DNA from: Streptomyces sp. SID12488 | Lineage (GTDB): Bacteria; Actinomycetota; Actinomycetes; Streptomycetales; Streptomycetaceae | DNA length: 64,000 bases | Assembly: GCF_010548275.1 (NCBI RefSeq) | Contig: NZ_JAAGLT010000028.1 | Location: 62,001 to 126,000, forward strand | Direction: 5' to 3' | Part shown: positions 44,939 through 54,030 of the stretch, one piece after another | Numbering within the stretch: position 1 is the first letter of the stretch | Layout: each line of letters starts with the position of its first letter | The notes under the pieces: model-generated | Seen by the model: only the letters and a program-made list of their open reading frames with translations | Told to the model about the DNA's origin: nothing | Databases searched by the model: none | Program-made: the position numbers and the translations under genes

Positions 44939-45091
44939 GACGTCGACGGTCAGAAAACAAACAAGCGGCAGATCGGCTCCGGGCGCGTCCTGGACGGCCA
45001 CGGCCGCCCGCTCGCCGGCTCCGGGACAGAGATCTGCCACACGGCCAACAACGGCGCCTACTCCGGGCAGTACGACGACAGAGTGCAAGAC
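44939..45091 (+). pseudogene. Intradiol ring-cleavage dioxygenase fragment
   Basis: One frame reads SGRVLDGHGRPLAGSGTEIC then HTANNGAYSGQYDDR, clearly the GRV-D-GRPL-GA-VEIWQAN-DG-Y-QYD segment of catechol/hydroxyquinol 1,2-dioxygenases. Only about 50 codons survive, with substitutions at usually invariant positions, and neither start nor metal-ligand end is present. Confidence 0.65.
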
Positions 45092-45265
45092 CCGGCACGG
45101 CGACGCCGACGGCCGTCATGTGCATGGCCCTTGGCAGGTCTCGGCTCAACAGTGCGCACCGCCGACTCAACTTTACGATGCCGATGGTTACTGAGCTTTG
45201 CGGGTTGCCTTCGGGTAGTGACCTTGAGTGATCCCTGCGGTATGCCGGTGTCATGCGGTATGCGT

Positions 45266-45550
45266 CTCAACACCCATCGCACCGCTGGCCTGCGTGATTG
45301 CGCTGCGGGCCACGACTGGCTCACGATCGTCCAGCTCCCCTCCTACAGCCCCGACTTGAACCCGGTGGAAGGGGTTTGGTCCCTGTTACGAAGAGACCCG
45401 ATGGCCAACACCGCATTCACCGACCCTGACCACCTCACCCGCACCCTCCGCCGAGGCCTCGCCCACATCCGGCCCCACCCAGGACTCATCGACGGCTGCC
45501 TCACCGAAACCGGCCTGACCCTCAACCCCGGCACCCGAAGCCAATCCGGC
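45266..45550 (+). pseudogene. IS630-family transposase, C-terminal fragment
   Basis: LNTHRTAGLRDCAAGHDWLT, VQLPSYSPDLNPVEGVWSLL and RDPMANTAFTDPDHLTRTLR match the last third of Streptomyces IS630 transposases, including the D-x-N-x-x-E (PDLNPVE) catalytic Glu. The N-terminal two thirds are absent here. A separate N-terminal IS630 piece lies at 63599. Confidence 0.85.
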
Positions 45551-45561
45551 AAGGTCAGTAG

Positions 45562-47007
45562 TCATCCACCGCTCTGGCGAGCGGCTTTGCGAAGCGATTC
45601 CCACAGGGTGTCGATGTGGTCGGGCAGCGTCGTCGTCGCGCCGATGGCGACGCGAATCGCGAAGTGACCGTTGACCGATGTGTGCGTGAGGAAGGAATGC
45701 CCTTCGGCGTTGACCGCCTCCATTGCTGCCTTGGTAGCGGCGTCGTCGGGACGCCCTTGCCGGTCGACGAGGTACAGACATACGAGTGCCAGTGATGGCG
45801 GGGTGGCCAGGGCGAAGCCCGACTCGCTCTCAATCCGGCCGACCAAGGAGTTGGCCATGGCGACGTGGCCGCGGATGCTTTCGCGCAGGCCTTCCAGTCC
45901 GGCGCCGTGCACCACCGACCAGATCTTCAACGCACGCATACGACGGCCCAACGGGACCTGCCAGTCGCGGTAATCGATGACTTCGCCCGATTCGGTCGCA
46001 GCGTTACGCAGGTACTCCGGCGTGATGGACAGCGCTGTGGGCAGCGCTCGGGCATCCCTCACCCACATGAACGAGGCGTCGAAGGCGGTGTAGAACCACT
46101 TGTGTGCGTCGGTGCAGAACGAGTCGACAAGGTTCACGCCGTCCAGGAGCCAGCGGAACTCGGGACACAACGCCGCGACTCCTGCCCACGCGGCGTCGAC
46201 GTGCACCCACGCCTCGTACGCACGCGCTGCCAGCGCGACGTCTCTCACGGGGTCGATGGCACCCGTGCCGGTTGTTCCCACGGTCGGACAGACCATGACC
46301 GGCCTCTTTCCGGCGGCCACGTCCTTGGCCAGCATGTCTGCCAGGGCATCCGCCGACATGGACAGCGTGCCCTGGGTAAAGGGGACGATCCGCAATGCTC
46401 GCGCGCCGAGCCCGGCCACACGCACGGCCTTGGCCAGTGACGAGTGGGTCTCGGCAGTGACGTACACCGTCTCGGTGCCGTCCACGCCGTGTTCGCGCCA
46501 GTCCGGGTTGCTGCGCTGCAGCGCAGCCAGCAGGGCAGCCAACGATGCCGACGAAGCCGAATCCTGCAGCGAACCGCCTCCACCCCCGGCGAAAGTGAAC
46601 TCGCGACCAAGGCCCAGGGCATCCGCCAGGCCGTCGAGCAGGACCTGCTCGATCTCCGTCCCGGCCGGCGATGTCGACCAGAGCATTCCCTGCGCTCCGA
46701 TCCCGCCCGATGCGATGTCACCGAGGAGCGACAGCAGGGACGCGTTCGCTGGGAAGTAGCCGAAGAAGCCCGGGTGCTGCCAGTGGAGCGACGAGGGGAC
46801 GACCACGTCGTTGAGCAAGGCGATGAGATCATCGCCCAGCGACTGGGACGGCTGCTCAGGCAGTTCACGAGGAAGCTGCGCCTTCACGGAGCCCGGCGAG
46901 ACCTTCGGCCGCACGTGCAGGGAAGGGAGCGAGGTGCGGTACTGGGCGACCCAGTCGACCAACTGGTGGCCCTGGCGGCGGAATTCATCTGGCTCAAGAT
47001 CAGGCAT
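45562..47007 (-). CDS. PLP-dependent aromatic L-amino acid decarboxylase family
   Basis: 481 residues from ATG 47007. Group II decarboxylase features: HWQHPGFFGYFPANASLLSL (substrate loop), TAETHSSLAKAVRVAGLGAR (PLP-stacking His), VHVDAAWAGVAALCPEFRWL (Asp) and SFCTDAHKWFYTAFDAS with the Lys forming the internal aldimine. Such enzymes convert Tyr, Phe, Trp or DOPA to the amine. It lies 14 kb from amine-catabolism genes and is divergent from a TetR regulator with a palindrome in the gap. The exact amino acid cannot be told. Confidence 0.9.
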   Translation of the reverse strand: MPDLEPDEFRRQGHQLVDWVAQYRTSLPSLHVRPKVSPGSVKAQLPRELPEQPSQSLGDDLIALLNDVVVPSSLHWQHPGFFGYFPANASLLSLLGDIASGGIGAQGMLWSTSPAGTEIEQVLLDGLADALGLGREFTFAGGGGGSLQDSASSASLAALLAALQRSNPDWREHGVDGTETVYVTAETHSSLAKAVRVAGLGARALRIVPFTQGTLSMSADALADMLAKDVAAGKRPVMVCPTVGTTGTGAIDPVRDVALAARAYEAWVHVDAAWAGVAALCPEFRWLLDGVNLVDSFCTDAHKWFYTAFDASFMWVRDARALPTALSITPEYLRNAATESGEVIDYRDWQVPLGRRMRALKIWSVVHGAGLEGLRESIRGHVAMANSLVGRIESESGFALATPPSLALVCLYLVDRQGRPDDAATKAAMEAVNAEGHSFLTHTSVNGHFAIRVAIGATTTLPDHIDTLWESLRKAARQSGG

Positions 47008-47430
47008 GCTCTGTCCTAAGAGGTGGTGTTGGTCATGACGAGGGCTGAGCGCCTACCTGAGCGCTGGGGACGATCAGGTGCCCGGGGCGAACTGGCCGCT
47101 ACCGGATTCAGAGGGCCTCGATGCCGCGTACCGACTGGTGCCGCACCAGAGCCTGTCGTCTACAGTTGTAGATTAATAGCTCCAATGTAATCCCTTGTGG
47201 GGTCGCTGGGAAGGGGGCGCCATGGGGACCCCTCTCACGGCCACCGGGAATGACACCTCTTCGCCCTCGCTCCGTGCGCCCCTGCCGCGAGCACGTGGCG
47301 TCAGAGGTTCACCAGGTCACAGCGTTGGGTCTGCGGGTCACACGACCCCTCAGGGTCATCCGCCGTGAGGCCCGCGAGTGCGACCACAGCCCTCAGCATT
47401 CAGGCGTCTACCCGTTGGTAAGGTGTCACC
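47008..47430. other. Divergent promoter region of decarboxylase and TetR
   Basis: 423 bp with an AT-rich centre at 47159-47200 (GTAGATTAATAGC, CAATGTAATCCC) that likely holds both promoters. No gene was recognised. Confidence 0.5.
47159..47172. promoter_or_regulatory. Operator palindrome for the TetR at 47431
   Basis: TCTACA-GT-TGTAGA, perfect 6-bp arms, 152 bp upstream of the decarboxylase start and next to the AT-rich promoter patch. It resembles the TCTACA-type sites bound by some TetR repressors. Confidence 0.55.
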
Positions 47431-48030
47431 ATGCCCAAGATCGTGGACCACGACGCGCGGCGTGAAGAGATCATCGAAGCCGTATGGCGCCTTGTCGCGC
47501 GGCGAGGATTCGCGGCGCTGAACATGCGGGATCTCGCCGCCGAAGCTGGATTCACCAACGGTGCGCTCGCACGATACTTTCCCACCAAAGCAGCAATTCT
47601 GCGGGCCGCGCTGGAGCGCGCCAATGCAGCCACCGAGCAGCGGGCCGCCCACACCATCGCCGGCGCCAACGGCCTGAACGCGTTCCGCAAGTTCTGCGTC
47701 GAGATCATGCCCCTGGACGACGAGCGTCTCAATGAGGCCCGCGTGGTCATCGGCTTCTGGAATTACGCGGTAGCCGATCAGGAACTGATCGGCGTCTACG
47801 ACCAGGCGATATCGCGCTGGCGCGATCAGATGCTCTCGTACCTGCACACTGCGGCTGAAGCGGGAGAGATCAACCCATCCTGCGATCTCGATGCGTTCTT
47901 GGACCTTGCGATGGCCACGCTGATGGGACTCCAGATCAACGCGATCTTCGCGGCTCGCCTGACCACACCCTCCCGCCAGTTGCGGATACTCGACGGACTC
48001 ATCGCGGGGTTGCAGACCAGCACCTCATGA
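47431..48030 (+). CDS. TetR-family regulator
   Basis: 199 residues; AAGG lies 8 nt before ATG 47431. The HTH is RRGFAALNMRDLAAEAGFTN then GALARYFPTKAAILRAALER (residues ~25-65). The C-terminal domain has IGFWNYAVADQELIGVYDQA and LATLMGLQINAIFA-type helices of the BetI-like/TetR_C_6 group. Divergent from the decarboxylase, it probably represses that gene and itself; the ligand may be the amine or amino acid. Confidence 0.88.
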   Translation: MPKIVDHDARREEIIEAVWRLVARRGFAALNMRDLAAEAGFTNGALARYFPTKAAILRAALERANAATEQRAAHTIAGANGLNAFRKFCVEIMPLDDERLNEARVVIGFWNYAVADQELIGVYDQAISRWRDQMLSYLHTAAEAGEINPSCDLDAFLDLAMATLMGLQINAIFAARLTTPSRQLRILDGLIAGLQTSTS

Positions 48031-48349
48031 TTTGAGCACGCAGACGCAGAAGTACTCACCTGTGGATCAGTTGCATCTGATCCACCCCTTGTGTCACAAC
48101 CACCGGTGCCCATGGACCCGCGACACCACCGTCCACAGCGGAAAACTACGGCAGCCGGGAACGCCTCAGCAGCTCGTTTGTGCCGTAGTCCGGTTGGCGT
48201 GCACCACCGCCGGCCCGGCTTCGCGCCGTCTTCCGCCCTGCAGACATACGAAGGGGCGAGAATCGCCGCGCCGGGCTTCTCGGCAGCGGCGGCGTAGGCA
48301 GGTGCCGTGGCACGCTGGCGGCGATGCCCTCGTCCGGGCAGTACACCGC

Positions 48350-48510
48350 GCCGGCTCGCCGGCTCATCCAGCCGGTGTTCGCGCCAACGAGTCTCCCCGA
48401 ACCCCGCGGGACATGACCGGACAGGGGAATCGACGGCGTGATGACATCGAACCCGTGGCAACCGCCTCGCCAGGTGTGCAGCTCTGTCTGCACGTCGGCC
48501 GCACCCTGGT
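48350..48510 (-). pseudogene. Alpha/beta hydrolase C-terminal remnant
   Basis: A minus-strand frame reads ADVQTELHTWRGGCHGFDVI then TPSIPLS, the catalytic-His end (VELH-W-G--HGFD) of HSL-type esterases. Neither the HGG nor the GDSAGG part is found upstream. The rest of 48031-48774 holds no supported gene. Confidence 0.5.
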
Positions 48511-48774
48511 CGCAGTTCAGGGCGACCACCAGCATCCGGAACTGACGGCGGTTGTCCAGCATCTCCTGGTGACGTCCAGCACCGGGGCTGTTTCCGCTGC
48601 ACCTCAGCACCTCAGCGACCTCGCCGCCGGCAAGTCCACCACCCCATACGGAAAGCGAAGCCGCCCACGGGCACATCGGCGGCCGATGGCCGAGCGCTCC
48701 CTCACTCGAGCTTCGTACAATTTGGGGCCGAACGGTAATGTCGATCCAGTGCGTCGCAGAGACGTCGAAGGGGT

Positions 48775-49356
48775 GTGCCCCTGCCCGGCCATCGATCCAT
48801 CACCGAAGCCGAGAAGCTGGCCGCTGCGAAGCTCGGCGGCATCCCGATCCGCCATGAGCAGATGGCTGTGGTGGCCAATATCCACCGGGCGGCCTCGGCG
48901 GTGCGGCAGCATCTGGAGAACTCCGTACTCCGCGGATCCGATCTCACCTGGACGGCGTTCGTCGTGCTCTGGGTGGTCTGGATCTGGGGCGAGCCGGAGA
49001 CCCGGCACGTGGCTGAGGAAGCGGGGATCTCCAAGGGCACACTCACTGGGGTCGCGCGCACGCTGGAGGCTCGGGGGCTAATACGACGGGGCGGTCATCC
49101 CACCGACGGGAGGCTGGTTCTGCTCAGCCTCACGGACGAGGGTGAGGAACTGATGCGGCGGGTGTTTCCGCAGTTCAACGAGGAGGAGGCATTCGTGGTC
49201 GAACAGCTGGACGACGAGTGCCGCAGCGTCGCGGACGGACTGCGGCGAGTTGTGCTCAAGGTCGAGGAGCACGGCGAGGAGCGTCGGCGCGCCCTGCCGA
49301 ACGGTGCCGAGCCCGCCCTGCGTCGCAGTGGTCGCCGTCCGAAGCCGAAGGCGTGA
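48775..49356 (+). CDS. MarR-family regulator
   Basis: 193 residues from GTG 48775; ATG 48862 is an alternative, as the ribosome site is poor. The winged helix is WTAFVVLWVVWIWGEPETRH, VAEEAGISKGTLTGVARTLE and IRRGGHPTDGRLVLLSLTDE (recognition helix and wing). The C-terminal tail is Arg-rich. It converges with the gamma-glutamyl hydrolase gene, separated by a terminator. Its target genes are unknown. Confidence 0.87.
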   Translation: MPLPGHRSITEAEKLAAAKLGGIPIRHEQMAVVANIHRAASAVRQHLENSVLRGSDLTWTAFVVLWVVWIWGEPETRHVAEEAGISKGTLTGVARTLEARGLIRRGGHPTDGRLVLLSLTDEGEELMRRVFPQFNEEEAFVVEQLDDECRSVADGLRRVVLKVEEHGEERRRALPNGAEPALRRSGRRPKPKA

Positions 49357-49430
49357 AGGGGAGCCCGCGCAGCGGGGCAGGACTCAGAGGGAGAACGCCT
49401 CCGCCGCGATGACGGCCGGCGGCGCTCGGA

Positions 49431-49458
49431 GCCCCCGCGTTACCGGTGACGCGGGGGC
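49431..49458. terminator. Bidirectional terminator between MarR and hydrolase genes
   Basis: GCCCCCGCGT and ACGCGGGGGC, perfect 10-bp arms with an 8-base loop, in the gap between convergent genes. Confidence 0.7.
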
Positions 49459-49640
49459 AGCGATCCCACTCCCCGCCGGTGGACCGCGGCAGCTGATCGC
49501 ATCGGGCGATGGCGATGTCCTGCGGTCCCAGCCCTCGGGCGGCGATGATGCGCCGCAGAGCTATGCCGGGAGCGAGGTAGCCGCGGGGGCAGGACTTGTG
49601 CGGCGTCCGTCGAGGAAGACGGCGGTGAGTTCTCGTGCTG

Positions 49641-50360
49641 TCAACGGCGGTCGCGTGCGGCGCCTACAAGGGCGTCGAACAGTCCCTGCTGGGCGGGGTC
49701 TTCGAGGGCGGTGTCCTCGGGGTGCCACTGGACCGCGGCGAACCAGCCGAGAACTCCGGGCAGTTCGAGCCCTTCCACCGTGTCGTCGGCGGCCCGGGCG
49801 GTAATCGTGAGGCCGGCGCCCGTACGGTCGACCCGCTGGTGGTGGTAGCAGGATGCCTCCACCTTCTCGGCGCCGGTGGCCTGTTCCAGCAGCGAGCCGC
49901 GCCGGATCGCCATCGGGTGCACGACATGTCGGTGCTCGCGGTCCGGACCGCCCATGTCCTGGTGGAGGGTGCCGCCGAGGGCGATGTTGACGACCTGGAG
50001 GCCGCGGCAGATCGCGAGCAGGGGCAGGCCCAGGTCGATGGACTGGCGGGCGACTTCCAGGTCGAAGGCGTCCTGGAGGTCGTCGACGTCGTACACGCTG
50101 TCGTGGGTGTCGGTCGCGCCGTAGCGGTACGGAGCGAGATCGCCACCGCCGGGGAGGAGGACGCCGTCGAAGCGGGCGAGGCGGGCGGCCACGCCTGCGG
50201 CGGTGGGCTCGGCGGGGTGGATGGTGGCCGGTTCGCCGCCGGCCCGCCAGACCGCCTCGACCAGCGCGCGAGCGTTGACCTCGGCGGCGTAGCGCAGGGC
50301 GGAGGTGGAGGCGGCGAAGCGGGCGGGGATCGCGATCAGCGGTCGCGCGGGCGTCGTCAC
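49641..50360 (-). CDS. Gamma-glutamyl hydrolase, PuuD type (class I amidotransferase fold)
   Basis: 239 residues from GTG 50360, sharing GTGA with the stop of the aldehyde dehydrogenase gene. The peptidase C26 signature is complete: LLPGGGDLAPYRYG, LPLLAICRGLQVVNIALGGT with the nucleophilic Cys, and FAAVQWHPEDTALEDPAQQG with the catalytic His and Glu. In the Puu pathway this enzyme releases glutamate from gamma-glutamyl-aminobutyrate. Coupling with an aldehyde dehydrogenase supports that role here. The substrate may be another gamma-glutamylated acid. Confidence 0.9.
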   Translation of the reverse strand: MTTPARPLIAIPARFAASTSALRYAAEVNARALVEAVWRAGGEPATIHPAEPTAAGVAARLARFDGVLLPGGGDLAPYRYGATDTHDSVYDVDDLQDAFDLEVARQSIDLGLPLLAICRGLQVVNIALGGTLHQDMGGPDREHRHVVHPMAIRRGSLLEQATGAEKVEASCYHHQRVDRTGAGLTITARAADDTVEGLELPGVLGWFAAVQWHPEDTALEDPAQQGLFDALVGAARDRR

Positions 50361-51847
50361 AGCTGGATCCAGGTGGTCTTGAGTTCGGTGTACTTCTCGA
50401 TGGCGTGGGCGGACTTGTCGCGGCCGTTGCCGGACTGCTTCACGCCGCCGAAGGGCACGGTGAGATCGCCCTCCTCGTAGCAGTTCACCCAGACCGTGCC
50501 GGCCTTCAGCGCCCGCGAGACCTGGTGGGCGGTGGACAGGTCGGAGGTCCACAGGCCGGCGGCGAGGCCGTACTCGGTGGCGTTGGCCAGCCGTACCGCC
50601 TCGTCGACGTCGTCGAAGGTGAGGACGGACAGGACCGGGCCGAAGATCTCCTCACGGGCCAGCCGCATGCCCGGATCCACGTGGTCGAAGACGGTGGGCT
50701 GCAGGTAACTGCCGCCGGTGTCGGCGAGTGTGCGGCTGCCTCCGGCCCGCAGCCGAGCGCCCTCGTTGAGGCCGGTGCCGATGTGCTCCAGTACGCGCTG
50801 CAGGTGGCGCTCACCGACCAGCGCCCCCATCTCGGTCGCCGGGTCGAGCGGGTCACCGATCCGTAGTTCCCGGGCCCGCGCCACGATGGTGTCCGTCACG
50901 CGCTCGGCAATGGAGGAGTGGACGAGCAGCCGCGAAGGGGCCGTGCACATCTCGCCCTGGTTGAAGAAGATGCCCCAGGCGGCGGTTTCGGCGGCCTTCT
51001 CCAGGTCGGGTGCGTCCGGGAGGATGATGTTGGGTGACTTGCCGCCCAGCTCCAGCCAGACGCGCTTGAGGTTGGAGTCGGCCGCGTACCGCAGGAAGTG
51101 CCGCCCGACGGCGGTGGATCCGGTGAAGGCCAGCACGTCGACGTCCGGGTGGAGGCCGATCGCCCGTCCGGCGGTGGGCCCGTCGCCGGTGACGACGTTG
51201 AGTACGCCCGGCGGCAGCCCTGCCTCGGTCGCCAGCCGACCGAGCAGCAACGCGGACAGCGGCGAGTTCTCCGACGGCTTGAGCACCACGGTGCAGCCGG
51301 CCGCGAGCGCCGGAGCGACCTTCCAGCTCGCCAGCGTGAGAGGGAAGTTCCAGGGGACGACCGCGCCGACGACACCCGCCGGTTCGCGGGTGACCAGGGC
51401 GAGCGCGTCGGGCGCGGTGTGCGGCGACTCGTCGGTGAGCTTGTCCGCCAGCTGCCCGTACCACCGAAAGGTGTTGATCGCGGCGCGCAGCTCGATGTCG
51501 TACGCGTCCGTGATCGGCTTGCCCATCTCCAGGCTGACCGTCAGCGCCAGCCGGTGACGCTGCTCCTCCAGCAGATCAGCGATCCGCAACAGGACCCGGC
51601 CCCGGTCGGCAGGTGCGAGGCGTGGCCACGGCCCCGAGTCGAAGGCCCGGCGCGCGGCGGCCACAGCGGCGTCCACCTCGGCGGGCTGGGCGTCGGCCAC
51701 GTGCGCCAGCACCTGCCCGTCGCGGGGCGAGAGGGCCGGGTAGGACTGCCCGCCGCCGGGTTCGTCGGCGCCGTCGATGTGGTGCGCACCGGACACGTCC
51801 AGTGCCTTGGCCCGGCGCAGCCAGTCGTCGTGGGTGATGTCCAGCAT
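50357..51847 (-). CDS. Aldehyde dehydrogenase, PuuC-like
   Basis: 496 residues; GGAGG lies 6 nt before ATG 51847. NAD-binding VVPWNFPLTLASWKVAPALA, VWLELGGKSPNIILPDAPDL with the catalytic Glu, and FFNQGEMCTAPSRLLVHSSI with the nucleophilic Cys are intact, and FGGVKQSGNGRDKSAHAIEK is typical of gamma-glutamyl-gamma-aminobutyraldehyde dehydrogenases. A copy of the GTTTGG-TTCAAAC palindrome lies 27 bp upstream of the start, covering the promoter. It is transcribed with the hydrolase gene. Confidence 0.9.
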   Translation of the reverse strand: MLDITHDDWLRRAKALDVSGAHHIDGADEPGGGQSYPALSPRDGQVLAHVADAQPAEVDAAVAAARRAFDSGPWPRLAPADRGRVLLRIADLLEEQRHRLALTVSLEMGKPITDAYDIELRAAINTFRWYGQLADKLTDESPHTAPDALALVTREPAGVVGAVVPWNFPLTLASWKVAPALAAGCTVVLKPSENSPLSALLLGRLATEAGLPPGVLNVVTGDGPTAGRAIGLHPDVDVLAFTGSTAVGRHFLRYAADSNLKRVWLELGGKSPNIILPDAPDLEKAAETAAWGIFFNQGEMCTAPSRLLVHSSIAERVTDTIVARARELRIGDPLDPATEMGALVGERHLQRVLEHIGTGLNEGARLRAGGSRTLADTGGSYLQPTVFDHVDPGMRLAREEIFGPVLSVLTFDDVDEAVRLANATEYGLAAGLWTSDLSTAHQVSRALKAGTVWVNCYEEGDLTVPFGGVKQSGNGRDKSAHAIEKYTELKTTWIQL

Positions 51848-51873
51848 GCGTAGCCTCCAGGTCATGGCATTAC

Positions 51874-51887
51874 GTTTGAATCCAAAC
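51874..51887. promoter_or_regulatory. Regulon operator, site 1
   Basis: GTTTGAATCCAAAC; the minus strand reads GTTTGGATTCAAAC. It lies 27 bp before the aldehyde dehydrogenase start. Three more copies are at 53853, 60429 and 60536. Confidence 0.8.
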
Positions 51888-51998
51888 AATAAGCCACGGG
51901 CGGTCTCCGCAGGGGAGACCGGGGTCTCGACCGGCTTGTCGTTCGGTCGTACGGTCAACGGGCCATGGACATGCACGGGCGAGCTCGCGCCCCTGCGC

Positions 51999-52130
51999 AT
52001 GGATCACCACCTCGGCGTACCGGTGCTTGGTGTCTGCTTCGGCGGCCGGGGGCCGACCACCGCCCTCGGTCGGTCAATGCGTCATCGCGCCCGGAGATCG
52101 GCCGGCGTTCCAGGTGGGGCGCTTTCCGGG
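51999..52130 (+). pseudogene. Class I glutamine amidotransferase fragment
   Basis: A frame from 51999 reads MDHHLGVPVLGVCFGGRGPT then TALG, the nucleophile-elbow segment (GVPVLGVCFGGQALATALGG) of GMP-synthase-like amidotransferases; the following PEIGR stretch is in another frame. Only ~40 codons are recognisable, and the catalytic His/Glu end was not found. The remainder of the 51848-52360 gap holds no gene. Confidence 0.45.
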
Positions 52131-52360
52131 GATGCGGATCCGGAGATCACCAGGGCTATGACGCGCGACTGCCTCGACCTCGGCGGCACGGGCGGTGCGT
52201 ACGGCCGGCACGTCGGCCACGTGGCACAGCGGCCGGCTGACGACTTCTTCACGCACCCCGGACTCAGGGCAAGCCCTCCCCCGGCCCGGAGAGGTCGGTG
52301 TGGCCGGTCCGGGCCCGAGGGGGAGGACAAGGACCGGGCCGGCCACGCCGCGGGGCAGGC

Positions 52361-53819
52361 TCAGACGTCGACCAGCGCCCTGCCACGAGTCAGTCGCGCG
52401 GCGATGACGCCCAGGACCAGGACCGCCGGGACGGTGAGCTCCAGCCACATCGCCGTGCCCTGGTCCCCGCCGATGAGGGTGGTGAAGTTGGCCAGGATCA
52501 GCCAGATGGCACCGGCGATGCCGAGCGCACCCAGGACGGGGGCGATCAGCGTGTTCCAGGCGCGAGTGTCCAGCCGTTCCCGGCGGAAGAACACGACCAC
52601 CGAGACGGAGGTCAGGAAGTACAGGAGCATGACCGCCAGCACCGCGACCCCACTGAACCAGGAGAAGAGGCTCAGCACCGGGTCCTTGCCCAGCAGCGCG
52701 AAGGACATGACCAACGCGAGCGAGATCACGGTCTGCACGCCGCCGGCCGCCCAGGGCGAGTGGCGTCGGTTGACCGCGGTCAGCCCGCGCGGCAGCAGGC
52801 CGTCGCGGCCGAGCGAGAACAGGTAGCGGTTGGCGGAGTTGTGGAAGGCGAGGACGCCGGCGAAGAGGGAGGTGACCAACAGGATGGGCAGCGCGTCACC
52901 TGCCCATCCGCCGAACTGCGCGGTGATCGGCGCGAAGACCCAGGACGTGGCGTCGCCGCTCTCCAGCGCCTTCCCGGCGGCCGCGGTGGCGTTCGAGGCG
53001 CCATGGGCGGAGACCAGCATCCACGAGGTGAAGGCGAAGAAGACGGTGACGACCATGACGGACAGGTACGTGGCCCGGGGGACGGTCCTGCGGGGCTCCC
53101 GTGCCTCCTCGCCGTAGATCGCTGTGGCCTCGAAGCCGAACATCGACGCCACAGCGAACATCAGCGCCACGCCCGGTGCCCCCTGCAGGGCCGCATGGGG
53201 CGAGAAGCTGTGGGCGAAGCCCAGCCCCTCGGGACCGCCGCCCTTGAAGAAGGTCACCAGGGCGAAGACGAACAGGATGCTGAACTCGGCCAGGACGAAG
53301 ACGGCGAGGATCTTGGCGCCCATCTCGATCCCGGCGGCACCGAGGATCTGGACGATCACCATGGTGACCAGGACCCACACCCACCACGGTGCGCTCAGCC
53401 CCGTGTACTGCTCGACCAGGCCGCCGACGATGAAGCCGTACAAGCCGTACATGGCGGCCTGGACCGCGCAGTAGGCGAAGAGCGCGACTCCTGCGCTCCC
53501 GGAGCCGATGGGGCGGCCGAGCCCCTTGCCGATGTAGGTGTAGAAGGCGCCGGCGTCCACGACATGTCGCCCCATGGCGACGAAGCCGACGGAGAACAGC
53601 AGGATGACGGCGCCGACCGCGGCATACGCGGCGGGCGCACCCGCGCCCGTTGCCGATGGCGACGGCGATGGGCACGGCACCGGCTATGCCGGTCAGCGGC
53701 GCCTGCGCGGAGAGAACGAAGAAGAGGATTCCCAGAACACCGAGGGAGTTGGGTTTGAGCCGGCCTGCAGCGGAGGGGCTCTGCACGGTCTGTGTTGGTT
53801 CGACCGTCTGACTGTCCAC
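52361..53819 (-). pseudogene. APC-family amino acid permease with one frameshift
   Basis: The GTG at 53819 begins VDSQTVEPTQTVQSPSAAGR, then LGVLGILFFVLSAQAPLTGI, the first APC helix. At AVAIGNG (about 53650) the frame breaks; the neighbouring frame resumes at TGAGAPAAYAAVGAVILLFS and stays open to 52361 with eleven helices (FHNSANRYLFSLGRDGLLPR; LFSWFSGVAVLAVMLLYFLT). One inserted or deleted base in the G/C-rich GGCAACGGGCGCGGGTGCG run explains this; it may be a sequencing error. Family members import amino acids and amines. A regulon operator lies 34 bp upstream of the start. Confidence 0.85.
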
Positions 53820-53852
53820 GCGGATCACCTGCCTGGAAGGGAGAGGGGTTTC

Positions 53853-53866
53853 GTTTCGAGCCAAAC
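53853..53866. promoter_or_regulatory. Regulon operator, site 2
   Basis: GTTTCGAGCCAAAC; the minus strand reads GTTTGGCTCGAAAC, differing from the consensus at one position in the centre. It lies 34 bp before the permease start. Confidence 0.75.
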
Positions 53867-53978
53867 GAGTTGCCTCATAGTGGGCTGGAACTATCCAGAT
53901 GGCAAGGGTTTGTGTGGTGTTTTTTGGGCCACCGCATCGTCTGTACGAGGCCGTGGCCGAGGTGGCATCCGAGCCGAA

Positions 53979-54011
53979 CGAGGCCCCGGGCGCCAAGCGT
54001 CCGGGGCCTCG
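53979..54011 (-). terminator. Terminator of the TetR gene at 54031
   Basis: CGAGGCCCCGG and CCGGGGCCTCG, perfect 11-bp arms with an 11-base loop, 20 bp past the stop. Confidence 0.7.
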
Positions 54012-54030
54012 CAACAGGCAGGTCGGCGAG

